DNA of 13,415 nucleotides from CAZOSF01 sp964582415 (GTDB lineage: Bacteria > Bacteroidota > Bacteroidia > Flavobacteriales > Flavobacteriaceae): contig CAZOSF010000065.1 in assembly GCA_964582415.1 (NCBI GenBank), positions 1-13,415 of the forward strand, in the 5' to 3' direction. This document shows, piece after piece, positions 6,625 to 13,270 of this stretch. Below the pieces are notes generated by a model. It searched no databases. It was not told the DNA's origin and saw nothing but the letters and a program-made list of their open reading frames with translations. How positions within the stretch are numbered: position 1 is the stretch's first letter; each line of letters starts with the position of its first letter. Made by a program: the position numbers and the translations under genes.

Positions 6625-7887
6625 TTATTTTTCTAGTTCGAACATCTTTTTCAATAGCTTCAAACTTTCCTCGGTTTGGCCATTGGCATTCTTTAAATGG
6701 TTGGCTACTTGTGTCGTTATTTTGTGAATGAGGCGTTTGGACAACACCTCAGCGTGTTCCTCATTAAAACCATTCAGTTTTTTCTTTTGAAAATCGATTT
6801 CCCCATCTTTAATTTCCAGCAATTTTTCTTTTAGGGCCTTTAGAGTAGGGGCGAATTCTCTATGGGTAGCCCAGGACAAAAACTCTTCCTGTACTTCTTC
6901 GATGATTGCTTTGGCCTGAGGTAATTGCTCTTTGCGTTTGTTCAAAACCCGGTCGGTCATTTTTGAAAGTTCATCCAAATGCACTAGGGTCACCAGAGGA
7001 TTTTTACGGACTTCCTCATCAACATTTTTTGGAATGGAAAGGTCAAGAATCAGCAATGGTTTTTTTAAGTAGAGTAAATCCTTATTGATGGTGGGTTGCT
7101 GGGCGCCAGTCGCTACCACCAAAATATCGGTCTGAGCAATTTCGCTTTGAATGTTTGCATAGTCTTTTACCACAAGGTTGAATTTTCCCGCAATCTTCTC
7201 CGCAACTACCTTGGTGCGATTGATGAGGGTAATATGAGAATTCTGAGTATGTTTGATAAGGTTTTCACAGGTATTTCTTCCAATTTTACCTAGGCCAAAA
7301 AGCAGGATGTTTTTTTCTGAAACATGAGGCACGCGGGCCATGATGTATTGTACAGCGGCAAAACTTACAGAAGTGGCTCCGGAAGAAATAGCCGTTTCCG
7401 TTTTTATACGCTTACTGGCCTGGATAACGGCATTTCCCAATCGCTCCATAAAAGCATCCAAGAGCCCGAATTTTTTGGAGAGACGGAAGCTGTTTTTCAG
7501 CTGACTTATAATTTCAAAGTCACCTAAAATCTGACTGTCCAACCCTGTTCCTACTCGAAAGAGGTGTTCTACCGCGTCTTTGTTGGCATAGGAATAAGAA
7601 ACCGTTTCAAATTCTTCCCGGGTACCGAGGGTATGGTCACAAAGCAGATTGATGATGTCTTCAGCGGAATCGGCAAATCCGTAAAGTTCTGTGCGATTAC
7701 AAGTAGAAATAACGCTCAAAGCATTGAATCCTTGTGCTTTGGCATCACGTAGAAGTGTAACTTGAGCCATTTCAGAAAGGCTGAAATGGCCACGGGTTTC
7801 TGCATCTGCCTTCAGATAACTGAGGCCAATCGCATAAAAATTCTTTGCTTCTACAGCAGGAAAATGTTGTTTACCGTTTCGGTTCAT
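6625..7887 (-). CDS. hemA: Glutamyl-tRNA reductase
   Basis: First committed enzyme of the C5 tetrapyrrole pathway. It reduces glutamyl-tRNA(Glu) with NADPH to glutamate-1-semialdehyde. The 420-residue length is standard. The N-terminal catalytic domain has VISTCNRTELYGF with nucleophile Cys63, and DSQILGDFEI further on. The QASKRIKTETAISSGATSV linker and an NADPH-binding Rossmann domain with ILLFGLGKIGRNTCENLI come next. The C-terminal dimerisation domain is helical and ends KKMFELEK. The chosen start is ATG 7887-7885. A TTG five codons upstream (7902) would be possible but lies inside a -7 promoter box, and five extra residues are not needed. It is the lead gene of the minus-strand haem operon and diverges from the AraC regulator across 193 bp. 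As the usual control point of the pathway, it is the likely target of that regulator. Confidence 0.97.
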   Translation of the reverse strand: MNRNGKQHFPAVEAKNFYAIGLSYLKADAETRGHFSLSEMAQVTLLRDAKAQGFNALSVISTCNRTELYGFADSAEDIINLLCDHTLGTREEFETVSYSYANKDAVEHLFRVGTGLDSQILGDFEIISQLKNSFRLSKKFGLLDAFMERLGNAVIQASKRIKTETAISSGATSVSFAAVQYIMARVPHVSEKNILLFGLGKIGRNTCENLIKHTQNSHITLINRTKVVAEKIAGKFNLVVKDYANIQSEIAQTDILVVATGAQQPTINKDLLYLKKPLLILDLSIPKNVDEEVRKNPLVTLVHLDELSKMTDRVLNKRKEQLPQAKAIIEEVQEEFLSWATHREFAPTLKALKEKLLEIKDGEIDFQKKKLNGFNEEHAEVLSKRLIHKITTQVANHLKNANGQTEESLKLLKKMFELEK

Positions 7888-7899
7888 ACTAAAGTGGGG

Positions 7900-7907
7900 C
7901 AAAAATA
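7900..7907 (-). promoter_or_regulatory. Candidate -7 box of the hemA operon promoter
   Basis: The minus-strand octamer TATTTTTG is a full match to the Bacteroidota -7 consensus TAnnTTTG, 12 bp before the hemA ATG. It would give a very short leader. A -33 TTTG about 19 bp upstream is not clear, so the call rests on one box. It overlaps the alternative TTG start of hemA and argues against that start. Confidence 0.4.
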
Positions 7908-7915
7908 ATGGATGT

Positions 7916-7984
7916 GTTATCTAAAAAATAACGACATCCGTACCATTTGTGTCGATATACGTTAAAACTGACTAAATAGATAAC
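7916..7984. promoter_or_regulatory. Widely spaced inverted octamers in the hemA-araC intergenic region
   Basis: GTTATCTA at 7916-7923 and its exact reverse complement TAGATAAC at 7977-7984 face each other across 53 bp. The left copy also forms a small local inverted repeat, GTTAT / ATAAC, at 7916-7932. The pair lies just upstream of the hemA -7 box. It could be a looped or two-site binding region for the neighbouring regulator, but 8-bp matches in AT-rich DNA can arise by chance. Confidence 0.25.
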
Positions 7985-8029
7985 AGTAACAACAAAAAAT
8001 ACCCTAATTTCGGGGCCTCAGAAAGTAAT

Positions 8030-8060
8030 TCTAAATATCTAATTTAGATTTATTCTAAAT
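8030..8060. promoter_or_regulatory. Operator-like triplet of alternating TCTAAAT half-sites
   Basis: Three 7-bp half-sites begin at 8030, 8042 and 8054, exactly 12 bp apart, in alternating orientation: TCTAAAT, ATTTAGA, TCTAAAT. Adjacent pairs form two overlapping 19-bp palindromes, TCTAAATATCTAATTTAGA (8030-8048) and ATTTAGATTTATTCTAAAT (8042-8060), each with 5-bp centres. The cluster ends 20 bp before the AraC-regulator ATG, where a repressor would block transcription. The 19-bp palindrome geometry is that of Fur-type iron boxes, which suits a haem locus, but the binding protein is inferred. Confidence 0.6.
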
Positions 8061-8080
8061 AGAACACTAATTTTTAAAGT

Positions 8081-8968
8081 ATGGATACTGTAAAAAATAA
8101 CGCTCAAGGTATTTATCGGGAATGGTTGGTGAACGAAGGGATTCAGTTGTTATTATTTTCCAACGATACTTCAAAAAGTCAGGTGTACCGGCGAGAGATA
8201 CCGATCAATTATATTCAGTTTCATTTTGCGATAAAGGGGCAGGCCTTTTTTCAATTTAATGAAGGGGACTATCAGTTACCTTTGGCGGAAGAAAATTCAC
8301 TTTTGCTGTACAATCCTAATTTCGAACTCCCACTGCATTTGGTGTTGCCTACTGAGAGTTGGATGGCTACTGTTTTATTGCCGATAAAAACCCTGCATTC
8401 GATGTTCTCTAAGGACGCACAGTACATTTCGTTCTTGTCGGAGGAAAAAGGGAAAAAATACTACAAAGACGAGGTTATAACCCCTACCATGGCCATTGTG
8501 TTGAATCAGTTGCTGCAGATGAATTTGCATCCGATGGTGCAGAATCTTTATGTACAGGCGAAGGTTTATGAATTGCTCTGCCTGTATTTTAGTGCCGCTC
8601 AGGCAAAAGGGGAGGACCAGTGTCCCTTCCTTGCAGATGAGGAAGGAGTGAAAAAGGTAAAAATGGCCAAGGAAATTATCATCAAACGTTTAGTGGATCC
8701 TCCTACGCTTAAAGAATTATCTTCCGAAGTGGGGTTGCCCATCAATAAACTAAAAGAGGGATTCAAACAGGTGTACGGGGAGCCGGTATTTACCTTTCAG
8801 TTCGACTATAAAATGGAAATGGCGCGACAACTGCTGGCATCGGGGGCTCTCAATGTGAATGAAGTAGGGCTTAAGGTGGGTTACAGTACTGCCAGTCATT
8901 TTATTGCTGCTTTCAAAAAGAAATATGGGGTAACGCCGAAAAAATTTGTGATGGGAATAGGGTCATAA
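8081..8968 (+). CDS. AraC/XylS-family transcriptional regulator next to hemA and hemH
   Basis: Probable DNA-binding regulator of the haem genes. The 295-residue product has a C-terminal AraC-type domain with two helix-turn-helix units. The first, around 208-229, reads PTLKELSSEVGLPINKLKEGFKQ. The second, around 258-282, contains NVNEVGLKVGYSTASHFIAAFKKKYGVTPKKF, the most conserved part of the family. The N-terminal 180 residues form a beta-rich effector domain (YIQFHFAIKGQAFFQFNEGDYQLPLAEENSLLLYNP), in the style of PchR-like regulators that answer to siderophores or metal complexes. There are five cysteines or fewer and no clear CP haem motif. The start is ATG 8081, with an overlapping operator-like triplet 20 bp upstream. 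It diverges from hemA and precedes hemH by 90 bp, so it is placed to control both arms. The ligand (haem, porphyrin, iron chelate or aminolevulinate) cannot be read from the sequence. Confidence 0.92.
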   Translation: MDTVKNNAQGIYREWLVNEGIQLLLFSNDTSKSQVYRREIPINYIQFHFAIKGQAFFQFNEGDYQLPLAEENSLLLYNPNFELPLHLVLPTESWMATVLLPIKTLHSMFSKDAQYISFLSEEKGKKYYKDEVITPTMAIVLNQLLQMNLHPMVQNLYVQAKVYELLCLYFSAAQAKGEDQCPFLADEEGVKKVKMAKEIIIKRLVDPPTLKELSSEVGLPINKLKEGFKQVYGEPVFTFQFDYKMEMARQLLASGALNVNEVGLKVGYSTASHFIAAFKKKYGVTPKKFVMGIGS

Positions 8969-8972
8969 ACAA

Positions 8973-9008
8973 CCCCAATAGCCTGATGGGGAACTTTGAT
9001 ACTTTTTT
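8973..9008 (+). terminator. Weak hairpin after the AraC gene
   Basis: A 5-bp stem (CCCCA / TGGGG, 9-nt loop, 8973-8991) begins 4 bp after the regulator's stop. It is followed after 11 nt by a run of six T (9003-9008). The T-run is too far from the stem for a classical terminator, so it may only attenuate read-through into hemH. Confidence 0.3.
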
Positions 9009-9032
9009 AAGAACGTTTCCCAATCACCCTTG

Positions 9033-9040
9033 TAATTTTG
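9033..9040 (+). promoter_or_regulatory. Candidate -7 box of the hemH promoter
   Basis: TAATTTTG is a full match to the Bacteroidota -7 consensus TAnnTTTG, 18 bp before the hemH ATG at 9059. No clear -33 TTTG was found about 19 bp upstream. A transcript from here would exclude the alternative TTG start at 9038, which lies within the box. Confidence 0.45.
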
Positions 9041-9058
9041 TATTCAGAAAAAGAGACT

Positions 9059-10099
9059 ATGGAAAAAGGTGTTTTGTTGGTCAATTTGGGTTCACCAGAT
9101 AGTACCGATCCCAAAGATGTAAAAAAATACTTGGATGAATTTCTTATGGATCCTCGGGTAATAGACGTTCCCCATTGGGCGCGCACACTCCTTGTGCGGG
9201 GCATTATTTTAAATACCCGACCAAAGAAATCTGCAGAGGCCTACCAAAAAATATGGTGGAAAGAAGGATCTCCACTCATTGTTATTTCAGAAAGACTTCA
9301 GAAGAAGGTACAGGAGAGGGTAAACATCCCAGTAGCCCTGGCCATGCGGTATGGAAGCATGACCATTAAAAAGGGATTGCAAGAATTGGTGGATAAAGGG
9401 GTAAAACATATTTTGGTAATGCCACTGTATCCACAGTTCGCCATGGCAACTACAGAAACCATCAATGTGAAGGTAGAAGAATTGAGAAACGAGTTTTTCC
9501 CAGGCTTGGAAATTACATCGCTGCCTGCTTTCTATGATCAGGATGATTACATTGAAGTGCTTTCCCAAAGCATCCAAGAACAATTGAAAGGAAAGGAGAT
9601 TGAACATTTGCTTTTTAGCTATCACGGGGTTCCTGAACGCCATATTCGAAAGAGCGATGTTACCAATGGACATTGTAAAATAGATGGAAAATGTTGTGTG
9701 ACTCCTTCCGAGGCCCATCAATTTTGTTACCGTCACCAATGCTTGGAGACCACAAGAAAAGTTGCTGAAAAATTGAACCTTAAAGAAGGCACCTACTCTA
9801 CTTCCTTTCAGTCGCGATTGGGCTTCGACCCTTGGTTGCAACCATACACCGACCGTACTATTGAACGATTCGGTAAAAACGGTATTAAAAAGATGGCGAT
9901 TGTAACTCCAGCGTTTGTGAGTGATTGTTTGGAGACCTTAGAGGAAATCGCCATGGAAGGGGAAGAAATTTTCCACGAAGTAGGAGGGAAGGAATTCACT
10001 ACTATACCTTGTTTGAATGACCGGGATGATTTTGCTGATGTCTTGGCAGGATATATCGAAAAATGGCAGCTAACCGATTTAAAAACGGCCATCGCCTAA
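9059..10099 (+). CDS. hemH: Ferrochelatase with cysteine-rich insert
   Basis: Inserts Fe2+ into protoporphyrin IX, the last step of protohaem synthesis, at the membrane face of the cytosol. The 346-residue product begins with the family signature GVLLVNLGSPDS. It has the metal-site SYHGVPERH with His189, then TSFQSRLGFDPWLQPYTD, and the catalytic-acid stretch VTPAFVSDCLETLEEI (E292, E295 and E296). Between them lie five closely spaced cysteines, C206, C212, C213, C223 and C228, with pattern Cx5CCx9Cx4C. Some bacterial ferrochelatases bind a [2Fe-2S] cluster with cysteines in this internal region, so a cluster is plausible here. The start ATG 9059 is preferred over a TTG at 9038 because residues before MEKGVLLVNLG are not family-like and the TTG lies in a promoter box. 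The stop abuts the ATG of the MATE transporter with no spacer. The product is a true protohaem ferrochelatase by context, since HemF supplies the protoporphyrinogen route. Confidence 0.97.
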   Translation: MEKGVLLVNLGSPDSTDPKDVKKYLDEFLMDPRVIDVPHWARTLLVRGIILNTRPKKSAEAYQKIWWKEGSPLIVISERLQKKVQERVNIPVALAMRYGSMTIKKGLQELVDKGVKHILVMPLYPQFAMATTETINVKVEELRNEFFPGLEITSLPAFYDQDDYIEVLSQSIQEQLKGKEIEHLLFSYHGVPERHIRKSDVTNGHCKIDGKCCVTPSEAHQFCYRHQCLETTRKVAEKLNLKEGTYSTSFQSRLGFDPWLQPYTDRTIERFGKNGIKKMAIVTPAFVSDCLETLEEIAMEGEEIFHEVGGKEFTTIPCLNDRDDFADVLAGYIEKWQLTDLKTAIA

Positions 10100-11497
10100 A
10101 TGTCTAGAAAATCTGCAGCATTAGGAACCGAACCAATCAGCAAACTGCTGATTCAACAGGCTGTACCCGCGTCCATCGGGATTCTCGTCATGTCTTTGAA
10201 TATGATTGTGGATACCATCTTTGTGGGTCGCTGGTTAGGGCCACTTGCTATTTCTGCCATTACCGTAGTTATTCCCATTACCTTTTTTATCGGAGCCATC
10301 GGTTTGGCCATAGGGATCGGGGGTTCCTCGGTGCTTTCCAGAGCTTTGGGCGCTTCCGACCATGAAAAGGCCTTGAAAGTATTCGGGAATCAAATCACCC
10401 TTACCCTTCTGGCTACTGGAACCCTAACAAGTTTGGGGCTTATTTTTCAAGATCGTTTGATTGGTTTTTTTGGGGCGGATGATTCCTTTAAAGATTTAGC
10501 CTTGGTGTACTACCGCATCGTCATGTATGGCATTATGCTTTTAGCGCTTTGCATGATGGGAAACAATGTGATACGAGCGGAAGGGAAGCCCAAATATGCT
10601 ATGTACGCCATGATGCTCCCTGCTATTGGGAACATTTTTATGGACTGGCTCTTGATAAAGGTATTTGATATGGGAATGGCGGGTGCAGCTTGGGCGACCT
10701 TTTGGAGCTATGCTGTATGCTTTCTCTTCATTTTCTGGTTCTTTTGGAAACGAAGTGAACTTCGGTTAAAATGGGAGTCATTACGTTTGTTCCGCCCCGT
10801 TGTTCGTGAAATCAATTCCTTGAGTTTTGTGACATTGGCCCGACAAGGTACCATTGCCGTTCTTACAGTTTTGCTGAATAATATTTTGATAGTGCACGGC
10901 GATGCCTTGGATGTTGCCTCTTATGGCATTATTAACCGAATGTTAGTCTTTGCCCTCTTTCCAGTGATTGGGGTGAATCAAGGATTTTTACCCATCGCGG
11001 GCTATAATTACGGGGCGCAGCAAATGAAGCGGGTTCGAGAATCCATCAATACGTCCATCAAGTATTCCGGACTATTGGCCTTCTTAATTTTTGTGATCAT
11101 AATGGTATTTCCCACTGAAATTGTGTCGATTTTCGTAAGCAATTCATCGAATTTGGATGCCGATACACTCGCAAACAATCAAGAGATACTTTCCAGAACA
11201 CCGGCAGCGCTGCGCTGGGTATTTGCCGCGACGCCTGTCATCGTAATTCAACTTATTGGAGCCTCATATTTTCAAGCGGTAGGAAGAGCCATCCCTGCCT
11301 TACTATTAAGTTTGACCAAACAGGGATTCTTTTTGATTCCATTATTGTTGGTGTTACCTGCCTTTATGGGAGTAAATGGTGTGTGGGTTTCTTTCCCGAT
11401 TGCCGATATATTATCGACGGTGGTAACTGGGTATTTTCTTCACCGAGCAGTTCGTAATGATTTAATTCGCCATGAAGTCGAAACTCATGGGGATTGA
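10100..11497 (+). CDS. MATE-family multidrug/metabolite efflux transporter
   Basis: Inner-membrane, cation-coupled exporter of the MATE (NorM/DinF-like) family. The 465 residues show about twelve hydrophobic segments in two homologous halves (about 15-220 and 235-455). Typical family stretches include MIVDTIFVGRWLGPLAISA (35-53), the GGSSVLSRALGASD loop (74-87), EGKPKYAM (151-158) and the second-half GYNYGAQQMKRV (311-322). The ATG begins on the base after the hemH TAA, so the gene is transcriptionally and probably translationally coupled to hemH. The substrate is unknown. The position allows porphyrin or haem export, as a safety valve or export route, but MATE proteins are often generalists and the pairing could be incidental. 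The 3' end overlaps the convergent lipoprotein gene by 13 nt, and no terminator is seen there. Confidence 0.95.
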   Translation: MSRKSAALGTEPISKLLIQQAVPASIGILVMSLNMIVDTIFVGRWLGPLAISAITVVIPITFFIGAIGLAIGIGGSSVLSRALGASDHEKALKVFGNQITLTLLATGTLTSLGLIFQDRLIGFFGADDSFKDLALVYYRIVMYGIMLLALCMMGNNVIRAEGKPKYAMYAMMLPAIGNIFMDWLLIKVFDMGMAGAAWATFWSYAVCFLFIFWFFWKRSELRLKWESLRLFRPVVREINSLSFVTLARQGTIAVLTVLLNNILIVHGDALDVASYGIINRMLVFALFPVIGVNQGFLPIAGYNYGAQQMKRVRESINTSIKYSGLLAFLIFVIIMVFPTEIVSIFVSNSSNLDADTLANNQEILSRTPAALRWVFAATPVIVIQLIGASYFQAVGRAIPALLLSLTKQGFFLIPLLLVLPAFMGVNGVWVSFPIADILSTVVTGYFLHRAVRNDLIRHEVETHGD

Positions 11498-12075
11498 TCT
11501 TCCAGTTCCAGCGTAAAAATAGAATCCCGAGCCCTTTGTTGTTTACGGAGTTCGGAAGCTTCGTCCTCCTTTCTTCCCAAATCGATTTGATCCTTTTGAA
11601 TTTTCTCATTGATCTGAAGAACAAAGTTGTTTGTCGCCCGTTGCATTTCTTCAATATAGTTAGCAATTTGTTCAGGGCTTGGTTTTCCTTTATTGACCTC
11701 CTGTTCGAGTAATTCTACCCGAGTTTTAACCACCCACAGACGAGAAATAATCATGTTGTTATTTAAGGTATCCGGAAGGCTTCGGGAAAGGGAATCGGTA
11801 ATATTGAGCAAATTATGACTTTTGCGTTTTAAGTCGTCTATGGAACTGTTTTCGAAATTGATACTTACACCGCGAAAATCTTTAAAGATGGGCCAATCCT
11901 TTACTATGGTATCGGCTTGTGGTAGGAGCTTGGGAAAACGAAATCCCGTATTCCCATAGACTGTGGTATCCACTTGTTGGGTCTCTGTTTCGGGGGCGAC
12001 TGTTTTTCCTTCATCACAGGAGGCGAAGCTTATAAGGATAACACTCCACAATAAAACAATGGGATACTTCAGCAT
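11485..12075 (-). CDS. Putative lipoprotein with C-terminal coiled coil, function unknown
   Basis: I do not recognise a named family. The 196-residue product starts at ATG 12075 with a clear signal peptide (MLKYPIVLLWSVILISFASC). It has a lipobox-like FASC ending at Cys20, then acidic DEG, so it is probably lipid-anchored in the envelope. Phe at -3 of the lipobox is slightly atypical. The mature region is hydrophilic. Residues about 75-195 are strongly helical, with SIDDLKRKSHNLLNITDSLSRSLPDTLNNN and then a charged coiled-coil-like stretch to the end (EMQRATNNFVLQINEKIQK, DEASELRKQQRARDSIF). This resembles other small Bacteroidota helical lipoproteins, but no role follows from that. It is convergent with the MATE gene (13-nt tail overlap) and divergent from the threonine dehydrogenase gene (95-bp spacer). 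A full-match -7 box lies just upstream. Confidence 0.85.
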   Translation of the reverse strand: MLKYPIVLLWSVILISFASCDEGKTVAPETETQQVDTTVYGNTGFRFPKLLPQADTIVKDWPIFKDFRGVSINFENSSIDDLKRKSHNLLNITDSLSRSLPDTLNNNMIISRLWVVKTRVELLEQEVNKGKPSPEQIANYIEEMQRATNNFVLQINEKIQKDQIDLGRKEDEASELRKQQRARDSIFTLELEDQSP

Positions 12076-12082
12076 AACGATG

Positions 12083-12116
12083 CAAAGATAAACACTCTTT
12101 CAGAAGTTGACTCAAA
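12083..12116 (-). promoter_or_regulatory. Candidate promoter of the lipoprotein gene
   Basis: The minus-strand TATCTTTG (12090-12083) is a perfect TAnnTTTG -7 box, 7 bp before the ATG. TTTG (12116-12113) could be the -33 element, with a 22-bp spacer, slightly longer than the usual 19-21. The leader would be extremely short or absent. Confidence 0.45.
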
Positions 12117-12145
12117 ATAATGTGAAAGAAGCCTTGGGGAATTTC

Positions 12146-12153
12146 TATCTTTA
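12146..12153 (+). promoter_or_regulatory. Candidate -7 box of the threonine dehydrogenase gene
   Basis: TATCTTTA matches TAnnTTTG at all but the last base, 17 bp before the ATG at 12171. No -33 TTTG is seen at the right distance. Confidence 0.35.
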
Positions 12154-12170
12154 CGCTTTAATTGTAAGAC

Positions 12171-13118
12171 ATGAAAAAACGAATTCTGGTCATTGGTGCC
12201 TGTGGTCAAATTGGGACAGAATTGACGGCTAAATTGCGTCAAATTTATTCCCCTCATAAAGTAATCGCGAGTGATATTCGCGAAGGAGATGAGGAACTGA
12301 TGAAAAGCGGCCCCTTTGAAATTCTGGATGCCACGGATTACAGCGCTATCGAGGATGTGGTTATTCGATACGAAATCAGTGAGGTGTATCAAATGGCAGC
12401 CATGCTATCGGCCACCGGGGAAAAATTTCCGATGAAGGCCTGGAACCTGAACATGAATTCCTTATTTAATGTTTTGCGATTAGGGAAGGAAGGTAAAATT
12501 GAAAAGATTTTTTGGCCTTCCAGTATTGCAGTTTTTGGTCCTACCACTCCAAAAGAAGACACTCCACAACGAACCATTATGGAGCCGAGTACCGTTTATG
12601 GAATTAGCAAGCAAACAGGCGAGCGCTGGTGCGAATATTATTTCAATAAATATGGGGTAGACGTGCGTAGTATTCGTTATCCGGGTCTTATTAGCTACAC
12701 CACGCTCCCGGGGGGTGGTACTACCGATTATGCCGTGGATATTTATCACAAAGCCTTAAAGCACCACCGGTATGTTTGTTTCCTGAAAGCAGGAACGACC
12801 CTGCCCATGATGTATATGGATGATGCCATTAAGGCCACTATTCAGATTATGGAAGCTCCCAAAGAGCAAATAAAAACAAGAAGCTCTTACAATCTGGCCG
12901 GTATTAGTTTCGATCCAGAAGAAATAGCTGCGAGTATCAGAAAGCATATCCCGGATTTCACCATTGAGTACAAACCTGATTTCAGACAGGAAATAGCCGA
13001 CTCATGGCCCAGCAGTATCGATGATTCAGAAGCCCGAGCCGATTGGGGCTGGGAGCATGAATTCACTTTGGAATCCATGACGGAAATTATGCTGGAAAAT
13101 TTAAAGGGAAGGTATTAA
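12171..13118 (+). CDS. NAD-dependent L-threonine 3-dehydrogenase (SDR/epimerase type)
   Basis: Oxidises L-threonine to L-2-amino-3-ketobutyrate with NAD+. A CoA ligase (Kbl) usually splits the product to glycine and acetyl-CoA. No kbl is in the window. The 315-residue product is an extended short-chain dehydrogenase of the GalE-like class, not the zinc medium-chain Tdh of Escherichia coli. It has the NAD-binding GACGQIG at 9-15, an acidic SDIRE after strand 2 (34-38) and WPSSIAVFGP (115-124). The catalytic YGISK pair is Y143 and K147. The marker that separates this enzyme from UDP-sugar epimerases is SYTTLPGGGTTDYAVDIY (175-192). The form is known from Flavobacterium, Cupriavidus and animals. 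The ATG start at 12171 opens MKKRILVIGACG with no room for more. It is apparently monocistronic, with its own -7 box and a terminator-like hairpin after it. The name is confident; sugar-nucleotide epimerase is a less likely alternative. Confidence 0.93.
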   Translation: MKKRILVIGACGQIGTELTAKLRQIYSPHKVIASDIREGDEELMKSGPFEILDATDYSAIEDVVIRYEISEVYQMAAMLSATGEKFPMKAWNLNMNSLFNVLRLGKEGKIEKIFWPSSIAVFGPTTPKEDTPQRTIMEPSTVYGISKQTGERWCEYYFNKYGVDVRSIRYPGLISYTTLPGGGTTDYAVDIYHKALKHHRYVCFLKAGTTLPMMYMDDAIKATIQIMEAPKEQIKTRSSYNLAGISFDPEEIAASIRKHIPDFTIEYKPDFRQEIADSWPSSIDDSEARADWGWEHEFTLESMTEIMLENLKGRY

Positions 13119-13131
13119 CTGCTATTTTTTC

Positions 13132-13166
13132 GATGAGTTGTTAGGGCCTAAGCTCGTCTTGTTATT
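13132..13166 (+). terminator. Candidate intrinsic terminator after the threonine dehydrogenase
   Basis: A 6-bp stem GATGAG / CTCGTC (13132-13137 with 13153-13158, one G-T pair) encloses a second stem TTAG / CTAA. It is followed by the T-rich TTGTTATT. It begins 14 bp after the stop codon. The T-tract is imperfect, so efficiency is uncertain. Confidence 0.5.
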
Positions 13167-13171
13167 ACACC

Positions 13172-13199
13172 TTTAACCTGAAACCTTCAACTTTCAACC
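13172..13199 (+). repeat. Heptad array (TTCAACN-like), four copies
   Basis: Four contiguous heptads: TTTAACC, TGAAACC, TTCAACT, TTCAACC. They belong to the same family as the array before hemB (2741-2768) and the one at 13333-13353. This array lies 18 bp before the first 19-nt hairpin of the right-edge repeat. Confidence 0.75.
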
Positions 13200-13217
13200 A
13201 ATTGCCCATCCGGGATC

Positions 13218-13236
13218 CATCACGCTTTGCGCGATG
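13218..13236 (+). repeat. Hairpin 1 of the right-edge repeat
   Basis: CATCACGC, loop TTT, GCGCGATG: an 8-bp stem with a single A-C mismatch at the fifth pair. It is directly followed by the conserved block. It has the same size and loop length as the hairpin at 13371-13389, but the stem sequence differs. Confidence 0.7.
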
Positions 13237-13270
13237 TTCCTTTGAGCCTTCTCCTGAAAATACAAAACCA

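Noticed and set aside
7888..8080. Riboswitch or structured leader before hemA
   Set aside because: The candidate promoter gives a leader of only a few bases, and no stable extended fold or known riboswitch core is visible.
9287..9841. 184-codon minus-strand open frame within hemH
   Set aside because: Antisense shadow of a fully conserved ferrochelatase, with no promoter or family resemblance.
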